Assembly: GCA_020353355.1 (NCBI GenBank)
Contig: CP070694.1
Coordinates: 3,700,038 to 3,741,802 of the forward strand
Origin: Desulfobacterales bacterium
GTDB lineage: Bacteria; Desulfobacterota; Desulfobacteria; Desulfobacterales; JAHEIW01
Length of the DNA: 41,765 nt
Direction of reading: 5' to 3'
In this document: piece by piece, positions 8,812 to 16,740 of the stretch
How positions within the stretch are numbered: position 1 is the first letter of the stretch
Layout of the letters: each line of letters opens with the position of its first letter
Notes under the pieces: model-generated
Database searches by the model: none
What the model was told of the DNA's origin: nothing
What the model saw: only the letters and a program-made list of their open reading frames with translations
Made by a program: the position numbers and the translations under genes

Positions 8812-9420
8812 TTATATATGCAAACCAACAAGCATTTCTGCGATGGTCATCCTAATTTTACCTGCAATCCCGGTTGCTTGTTTGAATTGGTTTTCCAGGG
8901 CCGCCATCAATATGTAAAACGGCGTACGATCAAAGGTGAAATAGTTTTTTGCCCGACACCGGCGGTCAAAGGTTTCACAACCCCCACCATAGATGCGGTT
9001 GTTGGCAGATTTTCGAAGCTCATGGGGAATACCGTGCAATCGACAAATCATGGGACGATACGGATACAGAATGCATAATTTTTCAAAATTCAGCGGGCAC
9101 ATCAATCGCACGGGCTTTCCTTGTTTATCCAATGCGGCTGTTTTCCGGCTTATTTCCAGCGCCCTGGATTTAATTTCGAATTGCCGATCAGGACGAAGTG
9201 CCCTAACGCCCTCCATTATATAAAGGTATTCAACGTACGTGAAATGGTAGAAACGGGTCCGACAGCAATTATCTGTGCAGGCATGACAATCAAAGCGATA
9301 GTGGGCAGCCGCTTGATCATATTGGCGATCCATAGCGGCATAATTTGCCTGCAACTGCTCCAAAAACGGTGCATAATCAGGAATTATCAGGTTTGCTATA
9401 TTCGCTGATAATTTCAACAA
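8812..9420 (-). CDS. YkgJ-family cysteine-cluster protein 3 (TTG start proposed)
   Basis: A more distant member, about 202 residues. The core motif CHACTDNCC (C45, C48, C52, C53) is followed by CPLNFEKLCILYPYRPMICRLHG, the second half of the YkgJ signature, and a GGGCETF segment. The reading frame stays open upstream to 9777, but that part is low-quality sequence. The TTG at 9420 has GGGAGG 6 bases before it and puts the start just before the conserved region (LLKLSANIANLIIPDYAPFL), so I prefer it. It is the upstream gene of a coupled pair with YkgJ protein 2. Confidence 0.65.
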   Translation of the reverse strand: MLKLSANIANLIIPDYAPFLEQLQANYAAMDRQYDQAAAHYRFDCHACTDNCCRTRFYHFTYVEYLYIMEGVRALRPDRQFEIKSRALEISRKTAALDKQGKPVRLMCPLNFEKLCILYPYRPMICRLHGIPHELRKSANNRIYGGGCETFDRRCRAKNYFTFDRTPFYILMAALENQFKQATGIAGKIRMTIAEMLVGLHI

Positions 9421-9730
9421 ATAGTGCCTCCCTTGACACCGCCGGTGATGGGAAAAAATTATCGAATACCCTGAGCATTTTGATGAAAAGAGAATTATTC
9501 CGTAAATAATTTTGAAATTTCCACAAAAAATGGATAATATGAGTAGGTTGAATTTTTGTAAAGAATTAATTTGCCACCTTTCCTGCGATAATCTATAAAA
9601 TTCTGGACAGGCCCCTGCCGACCGGTGAGCGGCGATGAGTCCGGGAAATACTAATGCGTTCATCTGAAAAACCGGCAAATCCCGCAGCGCGGGACTGCAG
9701 GCGCGCCCAAGCGGTGAACAGGCTAACCTC
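9421..9730. other. Intergenic region between divergent genes
   Basis: About 310 bases between the minus-strand YkgJ-like gene and the plus-strand HsdR_N-like gene. It holds the GGGAGG ribosome site for the TTG start at 9420 and AT-rich stretches that could carry the two divergent promoters. I see no convincing gene, repeat or terminator. Open frames on both strands here look non-coding. Confidence 0.5.
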
Positions 9731-10282
9731 ATGACGGGACACCATCTTATACTGGGTGAACTTGACGATTTTATCACCGGTGAAACGATTAATGATACCG
9801 ATGACGAACGCTACCGCCAGAAAATCGCGCGGTTGTTGGTCAACCAGAAAGGGTACTTGAAAAGCGATATCGAACCGCGTCGGAAGCTTATGGTAAAGGC
9901 AGACGATCGCGAGGCTATTGTCAAAATTGACTTTGTGATCAACGTATTGAACAGGATAGGGATGATCATAAAATTCGGCCCTGGTTCTATTGTAACCCGG
10001 CGCCGGCCGACGCTGGCCGCTTCCCGACTGTTGACATCCTATCAAATACCAATTGCCGTGGTTACCAACGGTAAAGACGCAGAGATCTTAAACGGTCTTT
10101 CCGGAAATGTCCTTTCTCAAGGATTAGAAATGATGCCATCCCGATCGGAGCTGAAACGAATTGCTGAACAAGATGATTTCAATACCATTTCAAATCAACA
10201 GGCTGAAATCGAATCACGAATCCTGTATTGTTATGAAGTAGATGGGAGCTGTCCTTGTGATGAGGATATCTGTCGGCTTTAG
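9731..10282 (+). CDS. Type I restriction HsdR N-terminal-like domain protein
   Basis: A 183-residue stand-alone protein resembling the HSDR_N domain (PF13588-like): an N-terminal GETxNDTDDERYRQKIARLLV segment, a central KIDFVINVLNR strand pair, and QIPIAVVTNGKDAEIL near residues 105-120. In full-length HsdR this fold is a PD-(D/E)xK nuclease. Here the place where E-x-K would fall reads IIKFGPGS, so the catalytic pair seems to be lost. No methylase or specificity gene is nearby, so this is not a restriction system. Short C-terminal cysteine-rich tail (YCYEVDGSCPCDEDIC). The ATG has only a weak ribosome site. Function unknown. Confidence 0.65.
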   Translation: MTGHHLILGELDDFITGETINDTDDERYRQKIARLLVNQKGYLKSDIEPRRKLMVKADDREAIVKIDFVINVLNRIGMIIKFGPGSIVTRRRPTLAASRLLTSYQIPIAVVTNGKDAEILNGLSGNVLSQGLEMMPSRSELKRIAEQDDFNTISNQQAEIESRILYCYEVDGSCPCDEDICRL

Positions 10283-10377
10283 CCGTTTGGGTTTTTGTAG
10301 CAATATCTCAACTATTCTCAGCTGTGTTGCGATCACATAAAATCCGAAATTCGAGTATTCAAGATAAGTCACTAACA

Positions 10378-10878
10378 ATGGACTATGAATTTTATATGAA
10401 AGCAGCGCTTAAATTGGCCAGAAAGGCATTGGATGCCGGTGAATTTCCGGTGGGGTGTGTCATCACGTATCGAGGCAAAATAATTGCAAGCGGTGACCGC
10501 AAAAATAGCAAAGGAGACATGAAAAATGAAATCGACCATGCCGAAATGGTCGCTCTGATGCGCCTGACGAAGAAATTGCAGAAAATAGATGCTCATCATC
10601 TAACACTCTACTGTACCATGGAACCGTGTCTCATGTGCCTGGGTGCAATCATCTTGAGCGGTATTCGTGAAATCGTCTTTGCTTACGAAGATGTTATGGG
10701 AGGCGGTACCAATTGTAATTTGGCTAAATTGAAGCCATTGTACCGCGACAATTATATATCGATTGTACCCAATATATTACGTGAAGAAAGCCTAATGCTG
10801 TTCAAGACCTATTTTGCTGATCAGGCCAACGATTACTGGAAAGGAAGCCTCTTAGCACAATACACGCTTAGCCGCTAA
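10378..10878 (+). CDS. Nucleoside/tRNA deaminase (CDA superfamily, TadA-like)
   Basis: Zinc-dependent deaminase, 166 residues from the ATG at 10378 (start chosen because MDYEFYMKAALKLARKA is the normal family N-terminus; an ATG 54 bases upstream would add residues with no family match). The zinc site is H54-A-E56 (DHAEM) and P83-C84-x-x-C87 (MEPCLMCLGA), with E56 as the proton shuttle. Size suits TadA, which makes inosine at tRNA position 34, but the region after PCxxC (EDVMGGGTNCNLAKLKPLY) differs from textbook TadA, so a free-base or nucleoside deaminase is equally possible. It stands alone between the HsdR_N-like gene and infC. Confidence 0.8.
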   Translation: MDYEFYMKAALKLARKALDAGEFPVGCVITYRGKIIASGDRKNSKGDMKNEIDHAEMVALMRLTKKLQKIDAHHLTLYCTMEPCLMCLGAIILSGIREIVFAYEDVMGGGTNCNLAKLKPLYRDNYISIVPNILREESLMLFKTYFADQANDYWKGSLLAQYTLSR

Positions 10879-11012
10879 AAACAACATTTGCATACACGAC
10901 CAGCTATCAATTTGTGATGCAAATTAGTTAAGTTTAAATTAACATGCATTTTTTTCTTGCTTTTATAGATGTTGTTTTATATTTCAACTTGGATATAAAG
11001 AGGTAATCTGTC

Positions 11013-11035
11013 GCCCTTTAACGGCACCAAAGGGC
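11013..11035 (+). promoter_or_regulatory. Hairpin in the infC leader
   Basis: GCCCTTT (11013-11019) pairs with AAAGGGC (11029-11035) around a 9-base loop, about 20 bases before the infC ribosome site. No T-run follows, so it is a leader structure rather than a terminator. Leaders of infC-rpmI-rplT operons are often targets of ribosomal protein L20 or IF3 control; that link here is inference. Confidence 0.4.
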
Positions 11036-11068
11036 AGCGACCATAATTATAACCCAGGAGGTGAAAAC

Positions 11069-11608
11069 ATAGCTGTAATACGTAAACCACAAAGGCCAAA
11101 CCGCTTTGACAAAACAAATGTAAATAAAAATATAAGGGCAAAAGAAGTCAGGGTAATTGATCCTGACGGCAATCAGATTGGAATCATACCGACGAAAGAA
11201 GCACTGACTGCTGCTGCTGAATTTGGTCTCGATCTGGTAGAAGTTTCTCCGAATGCGAATCCTCCGGTTTGTAAAATAATGGACTATGGTCGATATCGAT
11301 ATGAACAAACCAAAAAGAAACAAGAAGCGAAAAAGAAGCAAACTGCTTTTCAAGTAAAGGAAATCAAAATACGCCCGAAGACTGGCGAGCATGACCTGCA
11401 GGTTAAGATTAGTTACATCAAAAAGTTTATTGGCAAAAAGGACAAAGTAAAAGTATCCGTACTGTTTAGGGGCCGGGAAATCACGCTTTCTCAACTGGGA
11501 ATGGAGTTACTCGAAAAAATTATTGAAGAAACCGAAGAAATTGCAGCGGTAGAACAAAGCCCCAAATTTGATGGCCGTACCTTAGTAATGATTCTTGCGC
11601 CAAAGTAA
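11069..11608 (+). CDS. infC: Translation initiation factor IF-3 (ATA start)
   Basis: IF-3 binds the 30S subunit, blocks premature 50S joining and monitors start-codon fidelity. The frame encodes 179 residues: N-domain with RAKEVRVIDPDGNQIGIIPTKEAL, an arginine/lysine-rich linker (IMDYGRYRYEQTKKKQEAKKKQ), and C-domain with VKEIKIRPKTGEHDLQVK and VSVLFRGREIT. A perfect AGGAGG at 11056-11061 lies 7 bases before an ATA codon at 11069; no ATG, GTG or TTG occurs in frame before residue 71. Non-standard infC starts (AUU in E. coli) underlie autoregulation by IF-3, and an ATA start would work alike. First gene of the infC-rpmI-rplT-pheST operon. Confidence 0.93.
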   Translation: MAVIRKPQRPNRFDKTNVNKNIRAKEVRVIDPDGNQIGIIPTKEALTAAAEFGLDLVEVSPNANPPVCKIMDYGRYRYEQTKKKQEAKKKQTAFQVKEIKIRPKTGEHDLQVKISYIKKFIGKKDKVKVSVLFRGREITLSQLGMELLEKIIEETEEIAAVEQSPKFDGRTLVMILAPK

Positions 11609-11690
11609 ATGTTCGTGTGTTGACCCGCGATCGTGTGGCAGCGAATATTTACGAGCGGCGTTAAAAAAATCCTGCTTTAACTTATCATGA

Positions 11691-11728
11691 GGTGGCGTGG
11701 GACGGTTCTTTTATGTGCTCACGCCATC
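11691..11728 (+). promoter_or_regulatory. Hairpin in the infC-rpmI spacer (possible L20 control site)
   Basis: GGTGGCGTG (11691-11699) pairs with CACGCCATC (11720-11728), nine pairs with one G-U, around a 20-base loop, ending 45 bases before rpmI. In E. coli L20 represses rpmI-rplT through RNA structures in this position; whether this hairpin acts so is inference. Confidence 0.4.
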
Positions 11729-11772
11729 TATATTTTGCATAATGAAACCAAAACGTGTGGAAGGAGACAAAT

Positions 11773-11970
11773 ATGCCGAAAATCAAAACAAATCGGGCCG
11801 CCGCCAAACGGTTTAAAAAAACGGGCACCGGTAAACTCGTTTATCGAAAATCCTGTGCCAGTCATATTCTTACGAAAAAAACCACCAAACGGAAGCGGTC
11901 GTTACGAAGAAGCCGGCTGGTTGACAAAAGCAATCAGAAAACCATAAGATTGCTTTTACCAAACGGCTGA
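11773..11970 (+). CDS. rpmI: Large ribosomal subunit protein bL35
   Basis: A 65-residue basic ribosomal protein starting [21 protein letters not shown], the typical L35 N-terminus, with the usual [16 protein letters not shown] segment. The ATG at 11773 follows AAGGAG at good spacing; an in-frame ATG 18 bases upstream lies before the ribosome site and is not the start. It sits between infC and rplT as in most bacteria. Confidence 0.96.
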   Translation: MPKIKTNRAAAKRFKKTGTGKLVYRKSCASHILTKKTTKRKRSLRRSRLVDKSNQKTIRLLLPNG

Positions 11971-12099
11971 TGAGCGCCATTCCAGAAATGGCTATTTAAA
12001 AACTAGATAGCAATGCTTATAATTCACTGAAACCTTAATTTTCTTACTACTTTTTAAATTAACAAGCCCTAAGGGCTTAGATGTTTCGGAGATCATAAT

Positions 12100-12450
12100 A
12101 TGAGAGTTAAACGAGGTTTTAAAGCCAGACGAAGAAGAAAAAAAGTGTTAAAATTGGCCAAGGGATTTCGCGGCGGCCGCAGCAAATTGTACCGTACCGC
12201 AGCAGGTGCCGTCGACAAAGCGCTGATGTATGCCTATCGGGACCGCCGATCGCGCAAAAGGGATTTTAGAAGATTATGGGTCGCTCGCATCAATGCAGCT
12301 GCTCGCATCAATAATATTTCGTATAGCAAATTTATGCACGGCTTAAAGCTGGCTAACGTGGAACTCGATCGTAAAGTCCTGGCTGAATTAGCCATATCAG
12401 ATCCTGCTGGATTCTCGCAGATAGTGAAAGTTGCAGCCCAGCAACGTTAA
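12100..12450 (+). CDS. rplT: Large ribosomal subunit protein bL20
   Basis: A 116-residue, very basic 23S rRNA-binding assembly protein. The N-terminus [20 protein letters not shown], the [15 protein letters not shown] segment and the C-terminal [26 protein letters not shown] domain are all textbook L20. L20 is also the usual translational repressor of its own operon. It is separated from rpmI by 129 bases and from pheS by 62 bases, which hold a hairpin. Confidence 0.97.
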   Translation: MRVKRGFKARRRRKKVLKLAKGFRGGRSKLYRTAAGAVDKALMYAYRDRRSRKRDFRRLWVARINAAARINNISYSKFMHGLKLANVELDRKVLAELAISDPAGFSQIVKVAAQQR

Positions 12451-12454
12451 TGTT

Positions 12455-12490
12455 GGATGTCTGATGCCACAGAACAGCATTCAGGCATCC
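12455..12490 (+). promoter_or_regulatory. Hairpin in the rplT-pheS spacer
   Basis: GGATGTCTGATG (12455-12466) pairs with CATTCAGGCATCC (12478-12490), twelve pairs with one G-U and one bulge, loop of 11. It ends 22 bases before the pheS GTG. No T-run follows, so it is more likely an RNA-processing or translational element than an intrinsic terminator; a phenylalanine-rich leader peptide, as in the E. coli pheST attenuator, is not seen. Confidence 0.45.
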
Positions 12491-12512
12491 CGGATTTAAG
12501 GTAACGCGCAAA

Positions 12513-13520
12513 GTGGAAAAATCCATCGATCAAATTTACCAGGAAGCGCTCAAGGCAATTGAAACCGCTGCGGGTCCGAAAGATGTCCGGTCTGCCAGCG
12601 TCCGTTATCTGGGACGCAAGGGTATCCTTACCCAGTTTCTAAGGAATATCTCCTCTCTACCGGTAGAAGAACGACCAACCGCCGGTCAAAAGGGCAATGA
12701 GATTAAAAAGAAACTGGAAAAGGCCTTCAACGAGGCTTTAGTAAAATCTGAGGCATCGACCAAAGACCTAGAGGATCACATCGATGTATCCCTGCCCGGC
12801 AGACCGGTTTCCTGTGGGTCGCTGCACCCGATTACCCAGATAAACCAGGAAATCTGTGATATCTTCTTAAATATGGGCTTTGAAATTGCCGAGGGACCGG
12901 AAGTTGAGCTGGATTACTATAATTTTGAAGCACTCAACTTTCCAAAGAATCATCCGGCTCGAGATATGCAAGACACGTTTTTTATTTCTGACAAAATTGT
13001 CCTGAGAACCCATACGTCTCCGCTGCAAATCCGTACCATGGAAAAGCAAGCGCCGCCGGTGAGAATCATCATGCCCGGTAAAGTCTTCCGATGTGATTCC
13101 GATTTGACCCACACGCCTATGTTCCATCAGGTGGAGGGACTTTTAGTGGATGAAAATGTGTCCTTCGGCGATCTCAAAGGAACGCTGACGGCGTTTGTAC
13201 ACCAGATGTTTGACGTGCAAACCAGCCTGAGGTTTCGACCCAGCTTCTTCCCGTTCACCGAACCCAGTGCTGAAGTGGATATCCTTTGTGTGATCTGCCG
13301 CGGTAAAGGATGCCGAGTATGCTCGCAGACCGGCTGGTTGGAAATTCTCGGCTCCGGCATGGTTCATCCAGCACTTTACGAAAATGTCGGCTATGATGCA
13401 ATCCGCTATACCGGATTTGCGTTCGGTATGGGAGTTGAACGAATTGCTATGCTAAAATACGGAATCGACGATATCCGAAAGTTTTTTGAAAATGATATGA
13501 GGTTTCTGTCGCAGTTTTAA
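12513..13520 (+). CDS. pheS: Phenylalanyl-tRNA synthetase alpha subunit
   Basis: Catalytic alpha subunit of the (alpha-beta)2 class II enzyme, 335 residues. The N-terminal coiled coil (about residues 1-90) binds tRNA; class II motif 2 appears around LRTHTSPLQIRTM and PGKVFRCDSDLTHTPMFHQVEG, with substrate-binding FFPFTEPSAEVDI near residue 250 and motif 3 FAFGMGVERIAMLKYGIDDIR at the end. The start is a GTG, with AAGGT upstream. A CVICRGKGCRVCSQTGW insertion gives four cysteines that may bind zinc, common in this subunit. pheT follows. Confidence 0.97.
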   Translation: MEKSIDQIYQEALKAIETAAGPKDVRSASVRYLGRKGILTQFLRNISSLPVEERPTAGQKGNEIKKKLEKAFNEALVKSEASTKDLEDHIDVSLPGRPVSCGSLHPITQINQEICDIFLNMGFEIAEGPEVELDYYNFEALNFPKNHPARDMQDTFFISDKIVLRTHTSPLQIRTMEKQAPPVRIIMPGKVFRCDSDLTHTPMFHQVEGLLVDENVSFGDLKGTLTAFVHQMFDVQTSLRFRPSFFPFTEPSAEVDILCVICRGKGCRVCSQTGWLEILGSGMVHPALYENVGYDAIRYTGFAFGMGVERIAMLKYGIDDIRKFFENDMRFLSQF

Positions 13521-13614
13521 TCGGCTCGCAAAAAGCCCAAGAAGCAATCTTTCTAAGATGGTGTTTGGTGTTTGGTTAAACAACAATTTTACCTAAACTG
13601 AATGTAATTTAAAA

Positions 13615-16041
13615 ATGAAAGTTAGTATTAGCTGGCTCAACGATTACACTCCGATCAAGATGGATGCGGCGGATCTCGCAGACGCATTGACCATGGCTGG
13701 TTTGGAAGTTGAGTCGGTGTCAGAGCGCTATGCCTATTTGAATAGCGTGTTGGTTGGTCGCATAGACGAAATCGACCCTCACCCTAAAGCCGAGAAACTG
13801 AAGCTCTGCCGGGTATCGGCAGGCGACCACCGGTTATCGGTTGTTTGCGGTGCACCCAACGTAAAAAGAGGCATGTTCGCCCCGTTGGCGTTACCCGGAA
13901 CCGTGTTTCCGGATGGATCCAAGTTGGAAAAAACGGCAATACGCGGCCAAACCTCGGAGGGCATGCTGTGCAGTGACGCGGAGCTTGGGCTTGGCACCGA
14001 TAAAAGCGGTATTATGGTGCTGGATTCATCTCTGAAATTGGGGGATCGACTGCCCGCCGCCCTTGACCTTTCCGATGCGCTGCTCGAATTTGATCTTACC
14101 CCTAACCGGCCAGATTGTCTCTGTGTAATCGGAATTGCCCGTGAAATCGCAGCGATTCAACATACACCGCTAAACTATCCCGACTACAGTCTCGATGACA
14201 GTCAGAGTGAAATATCGAGGCTGACCTCGGTAAAAATTGAAGCACCGGATCACTGCCCACGGTATGCTGCCCGGCTGGTTGTCAATATTAAGATTGAGCC
14301 ATCTGCGTTTTGGCTTCAGGACCGGCTGCTATCCGTCGGCCTTCGGCCGATTAACAATATTGTGGACATCACCAACTTCGTTATGATGGAAACCGGGCAA
14401 CCCTTGCATGCGTTTGATTTTGACCGGCTGGCTGAAAATCGAATTGTGGTTCGCACGGCAGACGCCGGGGAAACCTTTGTGACCTTGGATCAGAAAGAAC
14501 GTCCCCTTAGCCCGGAAATGCTGATGATCTGCGATGGCCAAAAACCAGTGGCCATCGGGGGTGTCATGGGGGGGCTCAATTCAGAAATTGAATCCGATAC
14601 GACACGGGTGCTTATCGAAAGTGCCTATTTTGAACCGAGCAGCATTCGCAGAACATCGAAACAGCTGGCTCTCAGCACAGACGCCTCCTATCGTTTTGAA
14701 CGAGGGGTTGATCCGAATGGAACTGTTGCCGCCTTGAATCGCTCAGCAAAACTGATGGTCGAAATCTGCGGCGGCAAACTAATCAGCGGCCTCATTGATG
14801 AGCACCCCAAACCGCAAAAGTCAAAACAACTGGTGCTCAGCACAAGGCACACCAATCGTCTTCTGGGAACGAAACTGAATCGCAACGATATCGGTGATCT
14901 CCTCAAATCAATAGAGTTTTCGGTTGAAGCTCAACCCGGCGACAACGACAAAGATCAACTGGTAGTTCAGCCACCTTTTTTTCGGGTGGATATCACCCGA
15001 CCGGAAGATCTCATGGAAGAAGTCGCCCGCCGTTTCGGTTACAATAACATCCCGACGACATACCCGCTGATGCCGGCAGACGCCAGATCGCCCGCCAAAG
15101 AAATCGACCTCAGAAACCGCATAAAGAATCTGATGGTGGGCTTTGGCTTCACCGAAGCCATTACCTATAGTTTTATTGACAATTTAGCGTGTAACCGTCT
15201 GAGATTGAAAACTGACGATGAGCGTAGAATGCTCGTAAACATTTTGAATCCTCTGACGGAAGATCAGGCGGTCATGCGGACATCGATATTACCCGGCCTA
15301 TTAGATACGGTGCGGTATAATAGCGCCCAGCAAATACGACGCCTAAAACTGTTTGAAATCGGGAAAATTTTTATTCATAAAAATCCGGATAACTTGCCTC
15401 AGGAGATCGAAATGCTGGTCGGTCTGTGGACCGGAGCTCGACATGAACCGTCTTGGCATACCACAGAGATTCTGTGCGATTTTTACGATATCAAAGGTGT
15501 TGCCGAGGAATTATTACGAGCGTTAAAATTAGATAAGCTCAAATTCACCAGATTACCCGATGAGTCTTGTAACTATACGCGGCCGGGATGTTCCGCGCAG
15601 ATTTTGGTCGACAAAAGTCCTCTGGGTATCGTTGGCGAAATCCATCCTGAGGTCTTAAAAAATTTTGATGTGAAACAAACCGCATATATTTTTGAGATCA
15701 ATTTTAACCGGCTGGTACCCCTCATTTCAGGAAAAACGTCGGTGAAACCGATTCCGAAGTTTCCGGCCGTTTTCCGAGACATCACCATATATGTAAAGAA
15801 AAGCATTGAAACCCAGGACATATTTGAAAAAATTCAAAACCTAAATGAGGAGCTCGTTGAGAGTTTGCAGCTTCTTGATGTGTTTAAAGGAGACCCGATA
15901 CCAGCGGACAAAAAGAGCATCTCGATTCGGGTTACGTATCGATCGCCGAACAAGACCCTGGAAGATGAAGACGTCCACGATCTGCATAAATCAATTACCG
16001 ATCGGCTTGTAAAAGCGTTTGATGCGTCATTGCCGGCTTAG
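13615..16041 (+). CDS. pheT: Phenylalanyl-tRNA synthetase beta subunit
   Basis: Beta subunit, 808 residues, full length. Domains in order: EMAP-like tRNA-binding domain at about residues 40-150 (IDEIDPHPKAEKLKLCRV, CGAPNV), the B3/B4 editing domain that hydrolyses mischarged Tyr-tRNA(Phe) at about 200-400, B5 DNA-binding-like domain near 410-485, a degenerate synthetase core around 490-690, and the C-terminal ferredoxin-fold anticodon-binding domain (FPAVFRDITIYVKKSI to the end). ATG start; no truncation. Confidence 0.97.
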   Translation: MKVSISWLNDYTPIKMDAADLADALTMAGLEVESVSERYAYLNSVLVGRIDEIDPHPKAEKLKLCRVSAGDHRLSVVCGAPNVKRGMFAPLALPGTVFPDGSKLEKTAIRGQTSEGMLCSDAELGLGTDKSGIMVLDSSLKLGDRLPAALDLSDALLEFDLTPNRPDCLCVIGIAREIAAIQHTPLNYPDYSLDDSQSEISRLTSVKIEAPDHCPRYAARLVVNIKIEPSAFWLQDRLLSVGLRPINNIVDITNFVMMETGQPLHAFDFDRLAENRIVVRTADAGETFVTLDQKERPLSPEMLMICDGQKPVAIGGVMGGLNSEIESDTTRVLIESAYFEPSSIRRTSKQLALSTDASYRFERGVDPNGTVAALNRSAKLMVEICGGKLISGLIDEHPKPQKSKQLVLSTRHTNRLLGTKLNRNDIGDLLKSIEFSVEAQPGDNDKDQLVVQPPFFRVDITRPEDLMEEVARRFGYNNIPTTYPLMPADARSPAKEIDLRNRIKNLMVGFGFTEAITYSFIDNLACNRLRLKTDDERRMLVNILNPLTEDQAVMRTSILPGLLDTVRYNSAQQIRRLKLFEIGKIFIHKNPDNLPQEIEMLVGLWTGARHEPSWHTTEILCDFYDIKGVAEELLRALKLDKLKFTRLPDESCNYTRPGCSAQILVDKSPLGIVGEIHPEVLKNFDVKQTAYIFEINFNRLVPLISGKTSVKPIPKFPAVFRDITIYVKKSIETQDIFEKIQNLNEELVESLQLLDVFKGDPIPADKKSISIRVTYRSPNKTLEDEDVHDLHKSITDRLVKAFDASLPA

Positions 16042-16092
16042 ATACTCCGGCGGGCTCCGTGGCGGTCACCATAAAAAAAAATACCCTTTGCA

Positions 16093-16413
16093 ATGGATAT
16101 TCCAGATAAGCTATACTTCAGAATTGGTGAGGTCAGCGAAATTGTGAAACTCCCTTCCTATGTGCTTAGGTTTTGGGAAACCGAATTTCCAAAGATCAAA
16201 CCAAAACGAACGTCATCCGGACGCCGATTGTATACCCAAAAAGATATCGAGCTTATAATGCAAATCAAATATCTGTTGCATGAAAAAAAATTTACCATAC
16301 CGGGTGCACGACAACATATCGGCGGCCGGAGCGGGAAGAAAGGAAGACTCACACAGCGCTTCCTGGATGATCTCCGAAAAGAACTGAAAAGCATCAGAGA
16401 TCTGCTGGATTGA
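16093..16413 (+). CDS. MerR-family transcriptional regulator
   Basis: A 106-residue protein whose N-terminal 75 residues are a winged-helix MerR DNA-binding domain: YFRIGEVSEIVKLPSYVLRFWETEFPKIKPKRTSSGRRLYTQKDIELIMQIK split over two recognisable helices and the wing (RTSSGRRLYT). The rest is a short basic helix without cysteines for metal sensing. Regulators of this type commonly stand at the end of pheST operons in deltaproteobacteria, often behind ihfA, which is absent here. It starts 51 bases past pheT with no terminator, so it is probably co-transcribed. Target unknown. Confidence 0.88.
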   Translation: MDIPDKLYFRIGEVSEIVKLPSYVLRFWETEFPKIKPKRTSSGRRLYTQKDIELIMQIKYLLHEKKFTIPGARQHIGGRSGKKGRLTQRFLDDLRKELKSIRDLLD

Positions 16414-16433
16414 GTTTACCTATTGGAAAAATA

Positions 16434-16460
16434 TTGACAACGAGCCGATTTTGTCATAAT
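16434..16460 (+). promoter_or_regulatory. Promoter of the tRNA-Gly gene
   Basis: TTGACA at 16434-16439 and CATAAT at 16455-16460 (one mismatch to TATAAT), spacer 15 bases, slightly short. The tRNA begins 18 bases past the -10 box. It may also start transcription into rimP-nusA. Confidence 0.55.
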
Positions 16461-16477
16461 TATTTTAAAGTCGATAA

Positions 16478-16553
16478 GCGGGCATAGCTCAGTTGGTAGA
16501 GTACAAGCTTCCCAAGCTTGGTGTCGCGAGTTCGAATCTCGTTGCCCGCTCCA
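16478..16553 (+). tRNA. tRNA-Gly, anticodon CCC
   Basis: A complete 76-base cloverleaf. Acceptor stem GCGGGCA (16478-16484) pairs with TGCCCGC (16543-16549), followed by discriminator T and an encoded CCA (16551-16553). The anticodon stem CAAGC/GCTTG encloses loop TTCCCAA, so the anticodon is CCC, reading glycine codon GGG. The T arm GCGAG-TTCGAAT-CTCGT is standard. U73 fits glycine tRNAs. It stands directly in front of rimP, where E. coli has metY. Confidence 0.97.
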
Positions 16554-16700
16554 TCTCAGGTTCGCCTTTTCCATCAATCGGTGGATTAGGGTAGTGCTTT
16601 TTATGTATTGTGGGATCGAATTAATTAATTCCTTATGGTTAGGGTTATGAACTGATAAACTTTCTCGCTCCACAGCAAAAGATCTACCTGATGAAATGGA

Positions 16701-16723
16701 AACGGGCGGCAGCCCGTTTTTGT
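16701..16723 (+). terminator. Intrinsic terminator between tRNA-Gly and rimP
   Basis: AACGGGC (16701-16707) pairs with GCCCGTT (16712-16718) around GGCA, followed by a T-run to 16721. It lies only about 20-40 bases before rimP. It either ends the tRNA transcript or acts as an attenuator in the rimP-nusA leader, as leader terminators do in the E. coli metY-nusA operon. Confidence 0.8.
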
Positions 16724-16740
16724 ATTTTAACAAATAGTAA

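Noticed and set aside
9421..9777. N-terminal 119-codon extension of YkgJ protein 3
   Set aside because: The extension lacks family similarity, and a TTG with a good GGGAGG ribosome site lies exactly at the start of the conserved region.
9731..10282. A restriction-modification or other defence system
   Set aside because: Only the isolated HsdR N-terminal-like domain is present, with apparently lost catalytic residues, and no methylase, specificity or helicase genes are nearby.
16416..16733. Minus-strand open frame of 105 codons across the tRNA region
   Set aside because: Its central part is simply the antisense of tRNA-Gly (a well-known spurious WSGQRDSNSR-type translation), and it also covers the tRNA promoter and the terminator.
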